Below are positions 1-8,093 of a DNA stretch of 64,000 nucleotides, piece after piece. The translations under genes and the position numbers were made by a program. Within the stretch, counting starts at the first letter, position 1. Every line of letters starts with the position of its first letter. The stretch comes from Streptacidiphilus rugosus AM-16. GTDB taxonomy: Bacteria > Actinomycetota > Actinomycetes > Streptomycetales > Streptomycetaceae. The notes under the pieces are model-generated. The model was not told where the DNA came from and did not search any database. It saw nothing but the letters and a program-made list of their open reading frames with translations. Location: assembly GCF_000744655.1 (NCBI RefSeq), contig NZ_JQMJ01000004.1:2542001-2606000 (forward strand). Reading direction: 5' to 3'.

Positions 1-358
1 GCACCGAGACGACCCCGAGCCCCGCCACCCGCACCAGGCGACGCGCCGGACGTGCGGCCCGTGCGGCCCGCGCGGCCCGCGCGGGTCGTACGGCCCGCAC
101 GCGCCCGTGCTCGACGGCACGTTCGGCGTCTCGCCGGGCGGCGATCCTGACCAGCATCGCCTCCCGGTCGGGGCGGTGCCGTGCCGCCTCCTCGTGCAGG
201 GCGTCGCGGAGTCGGCCTTCGTCGCCGAGGGTTTCGTGGTGCAGGGTCTCGTGATGCGGGGTTTCGTGGGGCGGGGTCCCGTGGTGCGGGGTTTCATCGT
301 GCGGGGTCCCCTGGTACCGCGTCCGGTCGTCGCGCCGGGCCTCGCGTCCGTGTTCCAT
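1..358 (-). CDS. Unknown protein downstream of a sigma factor (5' part only, runs off the window)
   Basis: The first 119 codons are visible; the rest lies beyond the left edge. The ATG at 358 shares one base with the TGA of the sigma factor gene (TGATG), so the two are translationally coupled. The N-terminus is very hydrophilic and rich in His, Glu and Arg. Residues 15-44 are six copies of a five-residue motif of the HHETP type. An Arg/Ala-rich stretch and a small hydrophobic run (LVRVAGLGVVSV) follow, which may begin a membrane helix. A membrane protein co-transcribed with an ECF/SigE-type sigma factor is often its anti-sigma factor or a co-regulated lipoprotein. No anti-sigma motif is visible here, so function is unassigned. 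Confidence 0.6.
   Translation of the reverse strand, partial: MEHGREARRDDRTRYQGTPHDETPHHGTPPHETPHHETLHHETLGDEGRLRDALHEEAARHRPDREAMLVRIAARRDAERAVEHGRVRAVRPARAARAARAARPARRLVRVAGLGVVSV
227..316 (-). repeat. 15-bp in-frame tandem repeat encoding (HHETP)n
   Basis: Six imperfect 15-bp units, seen on the plus strand as variants of GGGGTTTCGTGGTGC, encode YQGTP-HDETP-HHGTP-PHETP-HHETL-HHETL in the protein that starts at 358. The unit is a multiple of three, so copy-number changes would keep the frame. Confidence 0.8.
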
Positions 359-906
359 CAACGTCCCTCCCCCGCCTGACGCGCCGACACCAACCACGCC
401 TCCGGACGGCGTCCGCCGAGGAGCTCCGCGAGCTGCGCCGCTCCGCGCGACGTCTGGCTCTTCACGGTGCCCACGCTGATCCCCAGGGCCTGCGCGGTCT
501 CCCGTTCGGAAAGGTCGAAGGCAAAGCGTAGGACGACGCAGGCCCGACGGCGGTGCGGGAGCCTCCGCAGTGCGCTGCGGACGTCCACGACGGCGGGTAT
601 GTCGGTCGTGTGAGCGTTCTCACGCCACAGCGTGCTCCAGCCGCGCAGGCCATTGCGCTCCCGCCCCAGACGGCGCGCCCGGTTCCGGCAGAGGTTCGCG
701 AGCACACCGCGCGCGTAGGCCGCCGGGGAGTCGGCGGCGCAGACCCGGTCCCAGTGACGCCAGACCTCCAGCAGCGCGTCGGCGGCGAGGTCGTCCGCCG
801 CGTCGGGCTCACCGGTGAGCAGGTAGGCAAGGCGCGAGAGCTCGGCGTGATGCCGCTCAAAGAAGGCCTGGTACGCGCTCTCGGCCGCGCCGTCCCGCAG
901 AACCAC
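358..906 (-). CDS. RNA polymerase sigma factor, SigE/ECF family
   Basis: A 182-residue sigma-70-family factor. Residues about 11-75 form region 2 (AFFERHHAELSRLAYLLTG, then DLAADALLEVWRHWDRV). Residues about 112-160 form region 4, with the helix-turn-helix LSERETAQALGISVGTVKSQTSRG. There is no region 1 or 3, as expected for ECF/SigE-type factors of this length. I chose the GTG at 906 because a GGGAGG Shine-Dalgarno lies six to ten bases upstream; an ATG at 957 would add 17 unconserved residues. It directs core polymerase to a small regulon that cannot be read from the window. It is coupled to the downstream unknown gene by TGATG. Confidence 0.85.
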   Translation of the reverse strand: MVLRDGAAESAYQAFFERHHAELSRLAYLLTGEPDAADDLAADALLEVWRHWDRVCAADSPAAYARGVLANLCRNRARRLGRERNGLRGWSTLWRENAHTTDIPAVVDVRSALRRLPHRRRACVVLRFAFDLSERETAQALGISVGTVKSQTSRGAAQLAELLGGRRPEAWLVSARQAGEGR

Positions 907-1048
907 CCGAACCCTCCCCCGAGCCCGTCCGCCGGACGGATGCCGTCCGACCGCCATGGAAGCCGCGAGCCTACCAATGCAACCTGACCGCAACGGCGCT
1001 GGCGGCATGTCGACGTGCCGGGACGGGCGGCTGAACGTGCTCGGCGCG

Positions 1049-1660
1049 TCAGAGCGACTCGGGATCGGCCGCGAGGGACTCCCAGTAGTCGACGTAGGCC
1101 TGCTCATGGGCAACCGCCAACCGGAGGATGCGCGCGCGGGAGAGCCGGCGCGCCTCGTCGGTCGGATCGATGTCCGCACGGAACGACTGGTAGAGCTCCA
1201 GCCACCTGCGATGCTGCGCGGCCCGCGCCTTCGCCAACGCGACCACGTCGGCCGGGTCGCCCAGGTCGGCGAAGAACAGTTTGAGCTGCGCCGGATCGCG
1301 GGTCTCCGGCTCCGGGGCCTGCGGATCGCCCAGCCAGCGTTCGAGCGCCGCGCGCCCCGCCCCGGTGAGGTGGAAGACCCGTCGACGGCGGCCCTCGGTC
1401 TCCGTCTCCTCACGGAGCAGCCCGAGCTCCGCCAGCCGGGGCGGAATCCGGTACAGCTGCGCATGCGGGATCGGCCAGAAGTACTGAACGCTCTCCTCCA
1501 CGCGCGCCTTGAGCTCGTAGGGCGTCATCGCCCCATGCCGCGCGATGAGCCCCAGGACGACGTAGCCGGACGGGCTGCACCCGCCGTCCCCCCCGCCCTC
1601 TGCCGCCTGCGCCGAGCCTGATTCCTTCGGTTCCGCCTGTTCTGCCTGCTCTGCCGCCAT
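1049..1660 (-). CDS. PadR-family transcriptional regulator
   Basis: A 203-residue protein with an N-terminal PadR winged helix at about residues 30-110 (GYVVLGLIARHGAMTPYELKARV, then YRIPPRLAELGLLREE, then RRRVFHLTGAGRAALERWL). A C-terminal alpha-helical dimerisation domain follows at about 125-195. PadR proteins are usually ligand-responsive repressors of adjacent divergent genes. Here the divergent neighbour is an HSL-type esterase, and the 134-bp gap carries a repeated 15-bp site, so control of the esterase and itself is the likely role. The first 30 residues are a low-complexity Glu/Ala/Gly tail. No convincing Shine-Dalgarno precedes the ATG at 1660, so the start could be further in. Confidence 0.85.
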   Translation of the reverse strand: MAAEQAEQAEPKESGSAQAAEGGGDGGCSPSGYVVLGLIARHGAMTPYELKARVEESVQYFWPIPHAQLYRIPPRLAELGLLREETETEGRRRRVFHLTGAGRAALERWLGDPQAPEPETRDPAQLKLFFADLGDPADVVALAKARAAQHRRWLELYQSFRADIDPTDEARRLSRARILRLAVAHEQAYVDYWESLAADPESL

Positions 1661-1712
1661 GCCGCGCGCGCCTCCTCGTCTTCCCGTCGCCGGCCGTGAG
1701 GCCTTGCTCTCC

Positions 1713-1790
1713 TTGACACCGTATCAATGAGAGCATAGTGTCCATCTCATCGAGACCGTATCAATGAGACTATTGCTGAGCGAGAGAAGG
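1713..1790 (+). promoter_or_regulatory. Esterase promoter with repeated operator and strong RBS
   Basis: TTGACA at 1713-1718 is followed after 17 bases by TAGTGT at 1736-1741, a plausible -35/-10 pair. The 15-mer ACCGTATCAATGAGA occurs exactly at 1718-1732, overlapping the -35 edge and spacer, and again at 1755-1769. The second copy also closes an inverted repeat, TCTCAT (1745-1750) to ATGAGA (1764-1769). AGAAGG at 1785-1790 is the Shine-Dalgarno for the ATG at 1795. Placement over the promoter suggests repression by the divergent PadR protein; that is inference. Confidence 0.6.
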
Positions 1791-1794
1791 TCCC

Positions 1795-2772
1795 ATGACG
1801 ACGTCCGCAGCGATCTCCACCGACTACGTCCATCCCGAACTCGCCTCCGTGCTGGCGACCATGCCCGAGCGTCCCGCCAACCCCTACGCCGACGTCCAAG
1901 GTCTGCGGGACAGCTTCAAGGCGTTGATGGCCCCGCTCGCGGCCATCACGGCCGAGGCGGTCCAGCGCGCCGAACTCACGATCACCGAGGCCACGTTGAC
2001 CGGACCTGACGGCAACCTGATCGACGTGCAGATCCTGCGCCCCACGGGGGTGGGCGCAGTCCTGCCGGGAGTCCTCTACATCCACGGCGGCGGTTTCGTG
2101 TACGGGGAGCTGGACGGACCGAGCCCGATGGCGATCAACGCCTGCCTGACCACCGGGGCCGTCATCGTCAACGTCCACTACCGGCTCGCGCCCGAGCACC
2201 GCTACCCCGCCGGGGTGGAGGACTGCTACGCCGCCCTGCAGTGGATGGCCGCGAACGCCGAAGAGCTCGGCATCGACCCAGCCCGCATCGCCGTCGCCGG
2301 GGCCTCGGCGGGCGGGGCACTGAGTGCTGCCCTGTGCCTGATGGCCCGGGACCGGGGCGGTCCGGCCGTGGCGTTCCAGTGTCTGCTGATCCCGCTCCTG
2401 GACGACCGCGCGGACTCAGCCTCGCACCGCCGGGTGACCGACCGCCGCTTCACCAACGGCCCCGGCATCAGGCACACCTGGGACACCTACCTGGGCCCGG
2501 ACCGCGGGGACGCCCCGGCCTACGCCGCCCCGGCACGCGCGGACGACCTCGCCGGCCTGCCCCCGGCGTACATCCTCACCTGCGGCCTCGATCCGCTCCG
2601 CGACGAAGGGCTCGACTACGCCCGCCGCCTGGCCGAGGCGAACGTCCCGGTCGAGACGAGGGACGTTCCCGGCGCCTGGCACCTCTTCGAGGCCTTCGCC
2701 CCCGAGTCGACCCTCGCCCGCACCACGAGCGCCCACTGGCTCCGAGCGCTTCGCGACGCGCTCAACCCCTGA
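1795..2772 (+). CDS. Alpha/beta hydrolase, hormone-sensitive-lipase (family IV) esterase
   Basis: A 325-residue cytoplasmic serine esterase of the HSL/family IV type, without a signal peptide. The oxyanion-hole motif HGGG is at residues 97-100 and the nucleophile elbow GASAGG has Ser171. The other triad members are probably Asp266 (CGLDPLRDEG) and His296 (AWHLFEA). Length and a cap-forming N-terminus fit enzymes hydrolysing short-chain acyl or aryl esters; the natural substrate is unknown. It is divergent from the PadR regulator, which likely controls it through the repeated site in its promoter. The start is supported by AGAAGG five bases upstream. Confidence 0.9.
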   Translation: MTTSAAISTDYVHPELASVLATMPERPANPYADVQGLRDSFKALMAPLAAITAEAVQRAELTITEATLTGPDGNLIDVQILRPTGVGAVLPGVLYIHGGGFVYGELDGPSPMAINACLTTGAVIVNVHYRLAPEHRYPAGVEDCYAALQWMAANAEELGIDPARIAVAGASAGGALSAALCLMARDRGGPAVAFQCLLIPLLDDRADSASHRRVTDRRFTNGPGIRHTWDTYLGPDRGDAPAYAAPARADDLAGLPPAYILTCGLDPLRDEGLDYARRLAEANVPVETRDVPGAWHLFEAFAPESTLARTTSAHWLRALRDALNP

Positions 2773-2824
2773 GGGCGGAGGCCGACGGCGGACGACGGAC
2801 GACGGACGGGACCAGGGGATCGCC

Positions 2825-4060
2825 TCAGTCCACCAGGTCCCGGACCACCGCGTCCGCGAGCAGTCGCCCACGCAGGGTGAGGACAGCCCGGCCCTCGGCG
2901 AACGGCCCCGGTTCGAGCAGTCCCTCGCCCAGAGCGCGGTCCGCCGCCTTCCGGCCTTCCGGGCGCAGGAGGTCCAGCGGGCAGCCGGCGGAAAGCCTGA
3001 GCTCCAGCAGGATCCGCTCGACCCTGCGGTCCTCGTCCTCCAACCGCTCGCGGCCTTGGGCCGGAGTCTCCCCCGCCTCCAGTGCCTGGGCGTAGGCGGC
3101 AGGGTGCTTCCGGTTCCACCACCGCACTCCGCCCACATGGCTGTGGGCACCGGGGCCCGCGCCCCACCAGTCGGCACCCGTCCAGTACAGCTCGTTGTGG
3201 CGGCAGCGGGCGGACGCCGAGCCCGCCGTGGCCCAGTTGGAGACCTCGTACCACTCCATGCCGGCGGCGCCCAGCAGCTCCTCCGCCATTAGGTACCGGT
3301 CGGCGTGGACGTCGTCGTCCGTCATCGGGATCTCCCCGCGCCGGATACGGGACGCCAGCTTGGTCCCCTCCTCGACGATCAGCGCGTACGCGGAGATGTG
3401 GTCCGGCTCCGCCGACAGCGCTGCCTCCAGGGAGGCCCGCCAGTCCTCCGGCGACTCCCCCGGGGTGCCGTAGATCAGGTCGAGGTTGACGTGCTCGAAA
3501 CCTGCGTCGCGCGCCTCCGCGACACAGGCCTGGGGCCGACCCGGCGTGTGATGGCGGTCGAGCAGCTGCAGCACGTGCGGGCGGACACTCTGCATGCCGA
3601 AGCTCAGTCGGGTGAAGCCGCCCTCACGAAGCTCGGCGAGATAGGCGGGGCCGACCGACTCCGGGTTCGCCTCCGTCGTGACCTCGGCCCCCGGCGCAAG
3701 CCCGAACTCGTCCCGGATCGCCCCCAGCATCCGGACCAGATCCCGCGCGGGCAACAGCGTCGGCGTCCCACCGCCCAGGAAGACCGTCTCGACGGGGACG
3801 TCAGCGTCGCCCAGCACCTTCCGGGCCAGCCGGATCTCGCCGATCAGGTGGTCCGCGTACGTCTCCTGCGAGGCGACCGTGCCGGACGAGCGCAGCTCTG
3901 TGGCGGTGTAGGTGTTGAAGTCGCAGTACCCGCAGCGGGTCGCGCAGTACGGCACGTGGACGTAGAAACCGAACGGTCGCGTACCGAGCCCGGCGAGGGC
4001 GGTCTCGGGGAGCGAGCCGTCGGCCGGGACGGCTTCGCCGTCGGGCAGTGCGGAGGGCAT
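2825..4060 (-). CDS. hemW: HemW, haem chaperone / radical SAM protein (formerly 'HemN-like')
   Basis: A 411-residue radical SAM protein with the CxxxCxxC cluster motif as CATRCGYCDF near residue 42, after the family signature FGFYVHVPYC. The glycine-rich SAM region (VFLGGGTPTLL) and the C-terminal HemW domain (WTGADWWGAGPGAHSHV) follow. HemW binds haem and delivers it to membrane haemoproteins; it is not the anaerobic coproporphyrinogen dehydrogenase, for which it was once named. I placed the start at the ATG at 4060 (MPSALPDGE), with GGAG ten bases upstream, rather than at 4087. The upstream DUF222/HNH reading frame overlaps its first 260 bases. Confidence 0.9.
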   Translation of the reverse strand: MPSALPDGEAVPADGSLPETALAGLGTRPFGFYVHVPYCATRCGYCDFNTYTATELRSSGTVASQETYADHLIGEIRLARKVLGDADVPVETVFLGGGTPTLLPARDLVRMLGAIRDEFGLAPGAEVTTEANPESVGPAYLAELREGGFTRLSFGMQSVRPHVLQLLDRHHTPGRPQACVAEARDAGFEHVNLDLIYGTPGESPEDWRASLEAALSAEPDHISAYALIVEEGTKLASRIRRGEIPMTDDDVHADRYLMAEELLGAAGMEWYEVSNWATAGSASARCRHNELYWTGADWWGAGPGAHSHVGGVRWWNRKHPAAYAQALEAGETPAQGRERLEDEDRRVERILLELRLSAGCPLDLLRPEGRKAADRALGEGLLEPGPFAEGRAVLTLRGRLLADAVVRDLVD

Positions 4061-5588
4061 GTGGTCCATTCTCCGGCATGCGGACATGTAGGCGTGCCGA
4101 TGGGCCGCCGGGTGGGCGGCTCATCGGCACGTTGTGGGGTTGTTCAGCGGGGGTAGCGGGTGTTGGGGGTGGGGGTGTGTCGGGTGGTGGCACCGCTCTG
4201 GGCCCGCCACCACTCATTTCGAGTTCCCAGCCGGTGTGGTGGAGGTCGGTGTGGTGTTCTCCGCAGAGCAGGGCGAGGTTGTTCAGGCTGGTGTGGCCGC
4301 CGTCGGCCCAGTGGGTCAGGTGGTGGGCCTCGCACCAGGTGGGCGGCCTTGTGCAGCCGGGCCAGACGCAGTGCCGGTCCCGGGCGATGACCGCGTCCCG
4401 CAGGTGCGCGGGGACGGTGCGGGTGGCGCGGCCGATGGAGACCGGCTTGCCCTGGCCCTTGGTGAGGATGACGCGGAGCCGGCAGTCGCAGGACTCCTTG
4501 CGGGCCTGCCACCGCGGCAACCGGAACCCCCGCGTGGACGTGGCGACACCGACGGGGTGCAGCAACCCCGACACATCGTCGTCGGCCGGGGACCCTTCGG
4601 GGTCGTCGTCGGTGAAGGTGGGGTGGGCGGGGCACTCCTCCCGCAGCGCGTCCAGGTCCGCGATGACCGTGAAGTGGGGGCGCTGACCACCGGTGGTGGG
4701 CAGCTTGTCGCACCCGAGCGCGAGGTCGGCGACCGCCTCGAGGGCGTCGCCCATCCGCTCCGGATGCGTCCGGGTCTCCCCCTCGACAGGGGTGCCCATC
4801 GCCGCCTCCAGCGCCACACGCAGCTTCTCCCCCGCCACCGCCGACAGCTCCGCGGTCAGCACCCAGAACGGGTCATCGCTGGTGCCGGTCTGCGACAGCC
4901 TCGCCGTGGAACGGAACAGCGCCGGGGCATCCTTCGCCTGCGGCTCCTGCTCCTCGACCAGGTGGGCGCGGACCTGCCGGGCGGCCTGCTTCAGCTGCCC
5001 CAGGTGCAGGGTCTTGGCCTGCTCGACCAGGAGATCTTCGGCCTGGGCGCGGGCCTGCGGGTCTTCCACGTCGGTGATCTCGTGGGCGATGACCTCCGCC
5101 TGGCTGGCCGAGAGTCCGCCCTCGGCGAGGGCGGTGCGGACGGTGCGCAGGGTGTCCAGGCGGCGGGCCCGGTCGACGAGCTGCTTCGCCACCCGGTCAC
5201 TCAACTGCCCATGCGTCTGCAGGAACCCCTTCGCCGTCCGCGAACGCGTCGCCGCCACCGCACCCGTGCGGTCGAACACCGCCACCCGACGCGCCAGCTC
5301 CGCCCCCACCATCTCCTCGAACCGCACCAGGGCCAGGAGCTGCTCGGCCTGGAACGAGGCACCGGCCGCACACAGGGCGTCGTCGTCCTCCGCCGCCAAC
5401 GCGGCCAAGAACGTCAGAGAAGAAGAGGGCAGGGTCCGCAGCGGCTCCGTGCTCGCAGCACGGACCTGGCGGGAGCTTGAGGGAGTCAGGGGATCCGCAC
5501 GGAACACGTCCCCCAGCGAGGCAGAAAACACCTCACCCATGGACGCATCTCCGTCTTCACACCCGCCCCCGAACATCGAGGCGTCCAT
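3801..5588 (-). CDS. DUF222 / HNH endonuclease-domain protein (13E12-like), 3' end probably extended by loss of its stop
   Basis: The DUF222 alpha-helical region (about residues 50-330) precedes a C-terminal HNH domain with paired cysteines and histidines: RHCVWPGC, WCEAHHLTHWADGG, NNLALLCGEHHTDLHH. This is the multicopy actinobacterial family typified by REP13E12 proteins, probably zinc-dependent nicking or cleaving nucleases of unknown target. I chose the ATG at 5588; CATAAT lies just upstream, consistent with a nearly leaderless transcript, and an ATG at 5576 is also possible. After the HNH domain the frame passes a proline tract and the hairpin at 4094-4130, then overlaps hemW by 260 bases, which is atypical. 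A one-base shift in the C-rich tract would end the protein at the TGA at 4142-4144. A frameshift or sequencing error near the 3' end is likely. Confidence 0.75.
   Translation of the reverse strand: MDASMFGGGCEDGDASMGEVFSASLGDVFRADPLTPSSSRQVRAASTEPLRTLPSSSLTFLAALAAEDDDALCAAGASFQAEQLLALVRFEEMVGAELARRVAVFDRTGAVAATRSRTAKGFLQTHGQLSDRVAKQLVDRARRLDTLRTVRTALAEGGLSASQAEVIAHEITDVEDPQARAQAEDLLVEQAKTLHLGQLKQAARQVRAHLVEEQEPQAKDAPALFRSTARLSQTGTSDDPFWVLTAELSAVAGEKLRVALEAAMGTPVEGETRTHPERMGDALEAVADLALGCDKLPTTGGQRPHFTVIADLDALREECPAHPTFTDDDPEGSPADDDVSGLLHPVGVATSTRGFRLPRWQARKESCDCRLRVILTKGQGKPVSIGRATRTVPAHLRDAVIARDRHCVWPGCTRPPTWCEAHHLTHWADGGHTSLNNLALLCGEHHTDLHHTGWELEMSGGGPRAVPPPDTPPPPTPATPAEQPHNVPMSRPPGGPSARLHVRMPENGPHALRTARRRSRPGRRLAPRDRPRRARYATVRFLRPRAVLRDPLRVLRLQHLHRHRAALVRHGRLAGDVRGPPDRRDPAGPEGAGRR
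4094..4130 (-). terminator. Strong hairpin between the HNH gene and hemW
   Basis: Sixteen-base arms (4094-4109 and 4115-4130) pair with a single G-T mismatch around a 5-base loop; there is no T run. It looks like the terminator of the upstream DUF222/HNH gene, yet it lies inside that gene's open frame, which suggests the original stop codon lay upstream of it. Confidence 0.6.
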
Positions 5589-5696
5589 AGAACAATTATG
5601 ACACCCCAAACAGAGCAGCGCCAAGCCCGAGCCGTCACCCACAAGAGTGAAAACCCGCAGCTCAGCGCCGCTCTGACTCCCCTTCAGGGGCCCTTG

Positions 5697-7625
5697 TCAC
5701 GCCTCCCTGGCACCCGCGTACATCGCCTCGATCAGCTCCGCGTTCTCGCGCTCCACGACCGGGCGCTTGACCTTCAGGCTCGGGGTCAGCTCGCCGTGCT
5801 CCACGTCCAGGTCGCGCGGAAGGACGGTGAACTTCTTGACCGTCTGCCAGCGCTGCAGCTGTGCGTTCAGCTGGTCCACGAAGCCGCCGATCAGGCTGTG
5901 GACCTCGGGCGACGTGCAGACCTCGGCGTAGCTGCGGCCAGACTGACCGTGGCCCGCCGCCCACTGCATGATGGCCGGCTCGTCCAGCGTGATCAGCGCG
6001 GTGCAGAAGTTGCGACCGTTGCCGATGACCAGGATGTTGCTGACGAACGGACAGACGGCCTTGAAGCGGCCCTCGACCTCGCTCGGGGCGACGTACTTGC
6101 CGCCCGAGGTCTTGAACATGTCCTTCTTGCGGTCGGTGATCCGCAGGAAGCCGTCCTTGTCCAGCTCGCCGATGTCGCCGGTGTGGAACCAGCCGTCCGC
6201 CTCCAGCACCTCGGCGGTCTTCTCGGGCTGGTTGTGGTAGCCGCGCATGACGCCGGGGCCGCGCAGCAGGATCTCGCCGTCCTCCGCGATCCGGACCTCG
6301 GTGCCGGGCATCGGGCGACCGACCGTGCCCACGCGGTAGCTCTCGCCCGGGTTGACCGTCGAGCCCGCGCTGGTCTCGCTCAGGCCGTAGCCCTCGAGGA
6401 TGTGGACGCCGGCGCCGGAGAAGAAGTAGTTGATGTCGGGCGCCAGGGCCGCCGAACCGGAGACGCAGGCGCGCAGCCGACCGCCGAAGGCGGCGCGGAT
6501 CTTGGCGAAGACGAGCTTGTCCGCCACCGCGTGCTTGAGCTGGAGACCGAAGGGGACGGTCCGCGAACCGGTCGCGATCTCGTTCTTCTGAGCGGTCTCG
6601 GCATACTCGCGCGCCACGCCCGCCGCCCACATGAAGATCTTGTACTTGGCGCCGCCCTCGGCCCGGGCCTTGCTGGCGATGCCGTTGTAGACCTTCTCGA
6701 AGATGCGCGGCGCGGCGGCCATGTAGGTCGGCTGGACCACCGGCAGGTTGGTGATGATCTTGTCGATCCGGCCGTCCACCGCGATCACGGAGCCCTGCTG
6801 GATGTGGCCCGAGGTGAGCGTCTTGCCGAAAACATGCGAGAGCGGCAGCCACAGGTACTGGACGTCGTCCTCGCCGGTCAGGCCGAGGGAGCTCTGCGCC
6901 GCCGCCTGGTAGGCCCAGCAGTCGTGGACCAGACGGACGCCCTTGGGGCGGCCGGTCGTGCCGGAGGTGTAGATCAGGGTGGCCAGCTGCTCGCGCTTGA
7001 TTTCGGCGACCGCCTTCGCGACCGAGTCCGGGCGCTCCTTGAGGTACGCGACGCCGCGCTCCTCCAGCTCGGCCAGGGACAGCACCTCGATGCCGGCCGC
7101 CTCGGCCGCGCCGACCGCGTCGCCCTCGGGCTTGCTGCCGTCGATCGTGACGATCACCTTGAGCTCGGGCGTCTGGGGAGAGGCGTCGAGCATCTTCGCG
7201 AGCTGCTTCGCGTCCTCGACGATGATCGCCCGACTGCCCGAGTCGGAGAGGATGTAGGCCGTCTCGTCGGCGTTGGTGCTCGGGTAGACGGCGGTGACGG
7301 CCGCGCCCGCGCACATGATGCCGAGGTCGGCGAGGATCCACTCGATCCGGGTGGAACAGGAGATGCCGACGCGCTGCTCGGGCTCGATCCCGAGGGCCAT
7401 CAGTCCGGCCGCGATGTCCTGGACGCGCTCCGCCGCCTGACCCCAGGTCATCGGCCGCCACTGCTCGGCACCGGGTGTGCTGTCCGCCGCGTGCTCGTCG
7501 ACGGGCACGGGATAGCGGTAGGCCACCCGGTCCGGGGTGGCCGCCACCCGGGCCAGGAACAGCTGGGCCACAGAATCAGGGCGGTTGTCCAGCAGCGGTG
7601 CTGCGACGAGCGGCTTCAAGCTCAC
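5697..7625 (-). CDS. Long-chain acyl-CoA synthetase (FadD15-like AMP-binding ligase)
   Basis: A 642-residue adenylate-forming enzyme that activates fatty acids to acyl-AMP and then acyl-CoA. Visible motifs are the P-loop YTSGTTGRPKG (about residue 220), GYGLSETSAGS (about 413), WFHTGDIGELD (about 481) and the hinge/A10 region RKKDMFKTSGGKYVAP (about 505). The N-terminal half resembles mycobacterial FadD15-type long-chain ligases. The GTG at 7625 has a perfect GGAGGT five bases upstream; longer frames starting at 7700 have no such site. The promoter region carries a GTG-N6-GNCAC motif and a perfect-armed palindrome, suggesting control by carbon status and by a TetR-type repressor. Confidence 0.9.
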   Translation of the reverse strand: MSLKPLVAAPLLDNRPDSVAQLFLARVAATPDRVAYRYPVPVDEHAADSTPGAEQWRPMTWGQAAERVQDIAAGLMALGIEPEQRVGISCSTRIEWILADLGIMCAGAAVTAVYPSTNADETAYILSDSGSRAIIVEDAKQLAKMLDASPQTPELKVIVTIDGSKPEGDAVGAAEAAGIEVLSLAELEERGVAYLKERPDSVAKAVAEIKREQLATLIYTSGTTGRPKGVRLVHDCWAYQAAAQSSLGLTGEDDVQYLWLPLSHVFGKTLTSGHIQQGSVIAVDGRIDKIITNLPVVQPTYMAAAPRIFEKVYNGIASKARAEGGAKYKIFMWAAGVAREYAETAQKNEIATGSRTVPFGLQLKHAVADKLVFAKIRAAFGGRLRACVSGSAALAPDINYFFSGAGVHILEGYGLSETSAGSTVNPGESYRVGTVGRPMPGTEVRIAEDGEILLRGPGVMRGYHNQPEKTAEVLEADGWFHTGDIGELDKDGFLRITDRKKDMFKTSGGKYVAPSEVEGRFKAVCPFVSNILVIGNGRNFCTALITLDEPAIMQWAAGHGQSGRSYAEVCTSPEVHSLIGGFVDQLNAQLQRWQTVKKFTVLPRDLDVEHGELTPSLKVKRPVVERENAELIEAMYAGAREA

Positions 7626-7817
7626 GGCTACCTCCGGGACCCGCGCGACCGGTGTGGGACGGTCGGCGGGCGAATGCAGTGCGGACGGCGGGGCGTTCAA
7701 GCAAAAGGACGTTCAGGCAAGGGGGCGCGCAGGTGGTGGAGCACTTCTTAACTCGCGAGTAACTGGCGGGCAACGATCAGCGTAGGACGTTATTGCCTCG
7801 GAAGTAAGGGGGAGAAT

Positions 7818-7831
7818 GTGACGCGGGTCAC
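7818..7831. promoter_or_regulatory. Crp-like site, GTG-N6-GNCAC
   Basis: GTGACGCGGGTCAC fits the GTG(N6)GNCAC pattern reported for the Streptomyces cAMP receptor protein, and with its flank also fits TGTGA-N6-TCAC. It lies about 195 bp upstream of the acyl-CoA ligase start and 265 bp upstream of the ABC exporter, so either gene could be the target. Confidence 0.5.
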
Positions 7832-7833
7832 GC

Positions 7834-7853
7834 TACTTGCCGGTCGGCAAGTA
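7834..7853. promoter_or_regulatory. TetR-type palindromic operator candidate
   Basis: TACTTGCCG and CGGCAAGTA are perfect 9-base inverted arms separated by GT. Arm length and spacing resemble operators of TetR-family repressors that often control fatty-acid genes in actinomycetes. No TetR gene is in the window, so the regulator would act in trans. It sits three bases from the Crp-like site. Confidence 0.5.
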
Positions 7854-7884
7854 AGCTATCTAGGATGGCGCACCTAATAAAGAG

Positions 7885-7915
7885 TTGACCCCCGCGCCAG
7901 CCAACCGGGTACGGT
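7885..7915 (+). promoter_or_regulatory. Candidate promoter for the ABC exporter leader
   Basis: TTGACC at 7885-7890 and TACGGT at 7910-7915 resemble housekeeping -35 and -10 boxes; the 19-base spacing is long. A start seven bases after the -10 would fall two bases before the ATG at 7924, giving an almost leaderless transcript. Confidence 0.35.
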
Positions 7916-7923
7916 GTACGCAG

Positions 7924-8093
7924 ATGATAGAAAAGCGCGGCCTCACCGCACACCACAGCACCGCGAACAGCACCGCACACCGCACCACCGCAGACAGCAC
8001 CACCGCAGACAGCACCACCGCAGACAGCACCACCGCAGACAGCACCACCGCTCCTTCCGCACCCACCCGACGAGCCATCCTGAGAGACCCGTT

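Noticed and set aside
7955..8050. CRISPR-like array upstream of the ABC exporter
   Set aside because: The 15-bp units are contiguous, with no unique spacers, and there are no cas genes.
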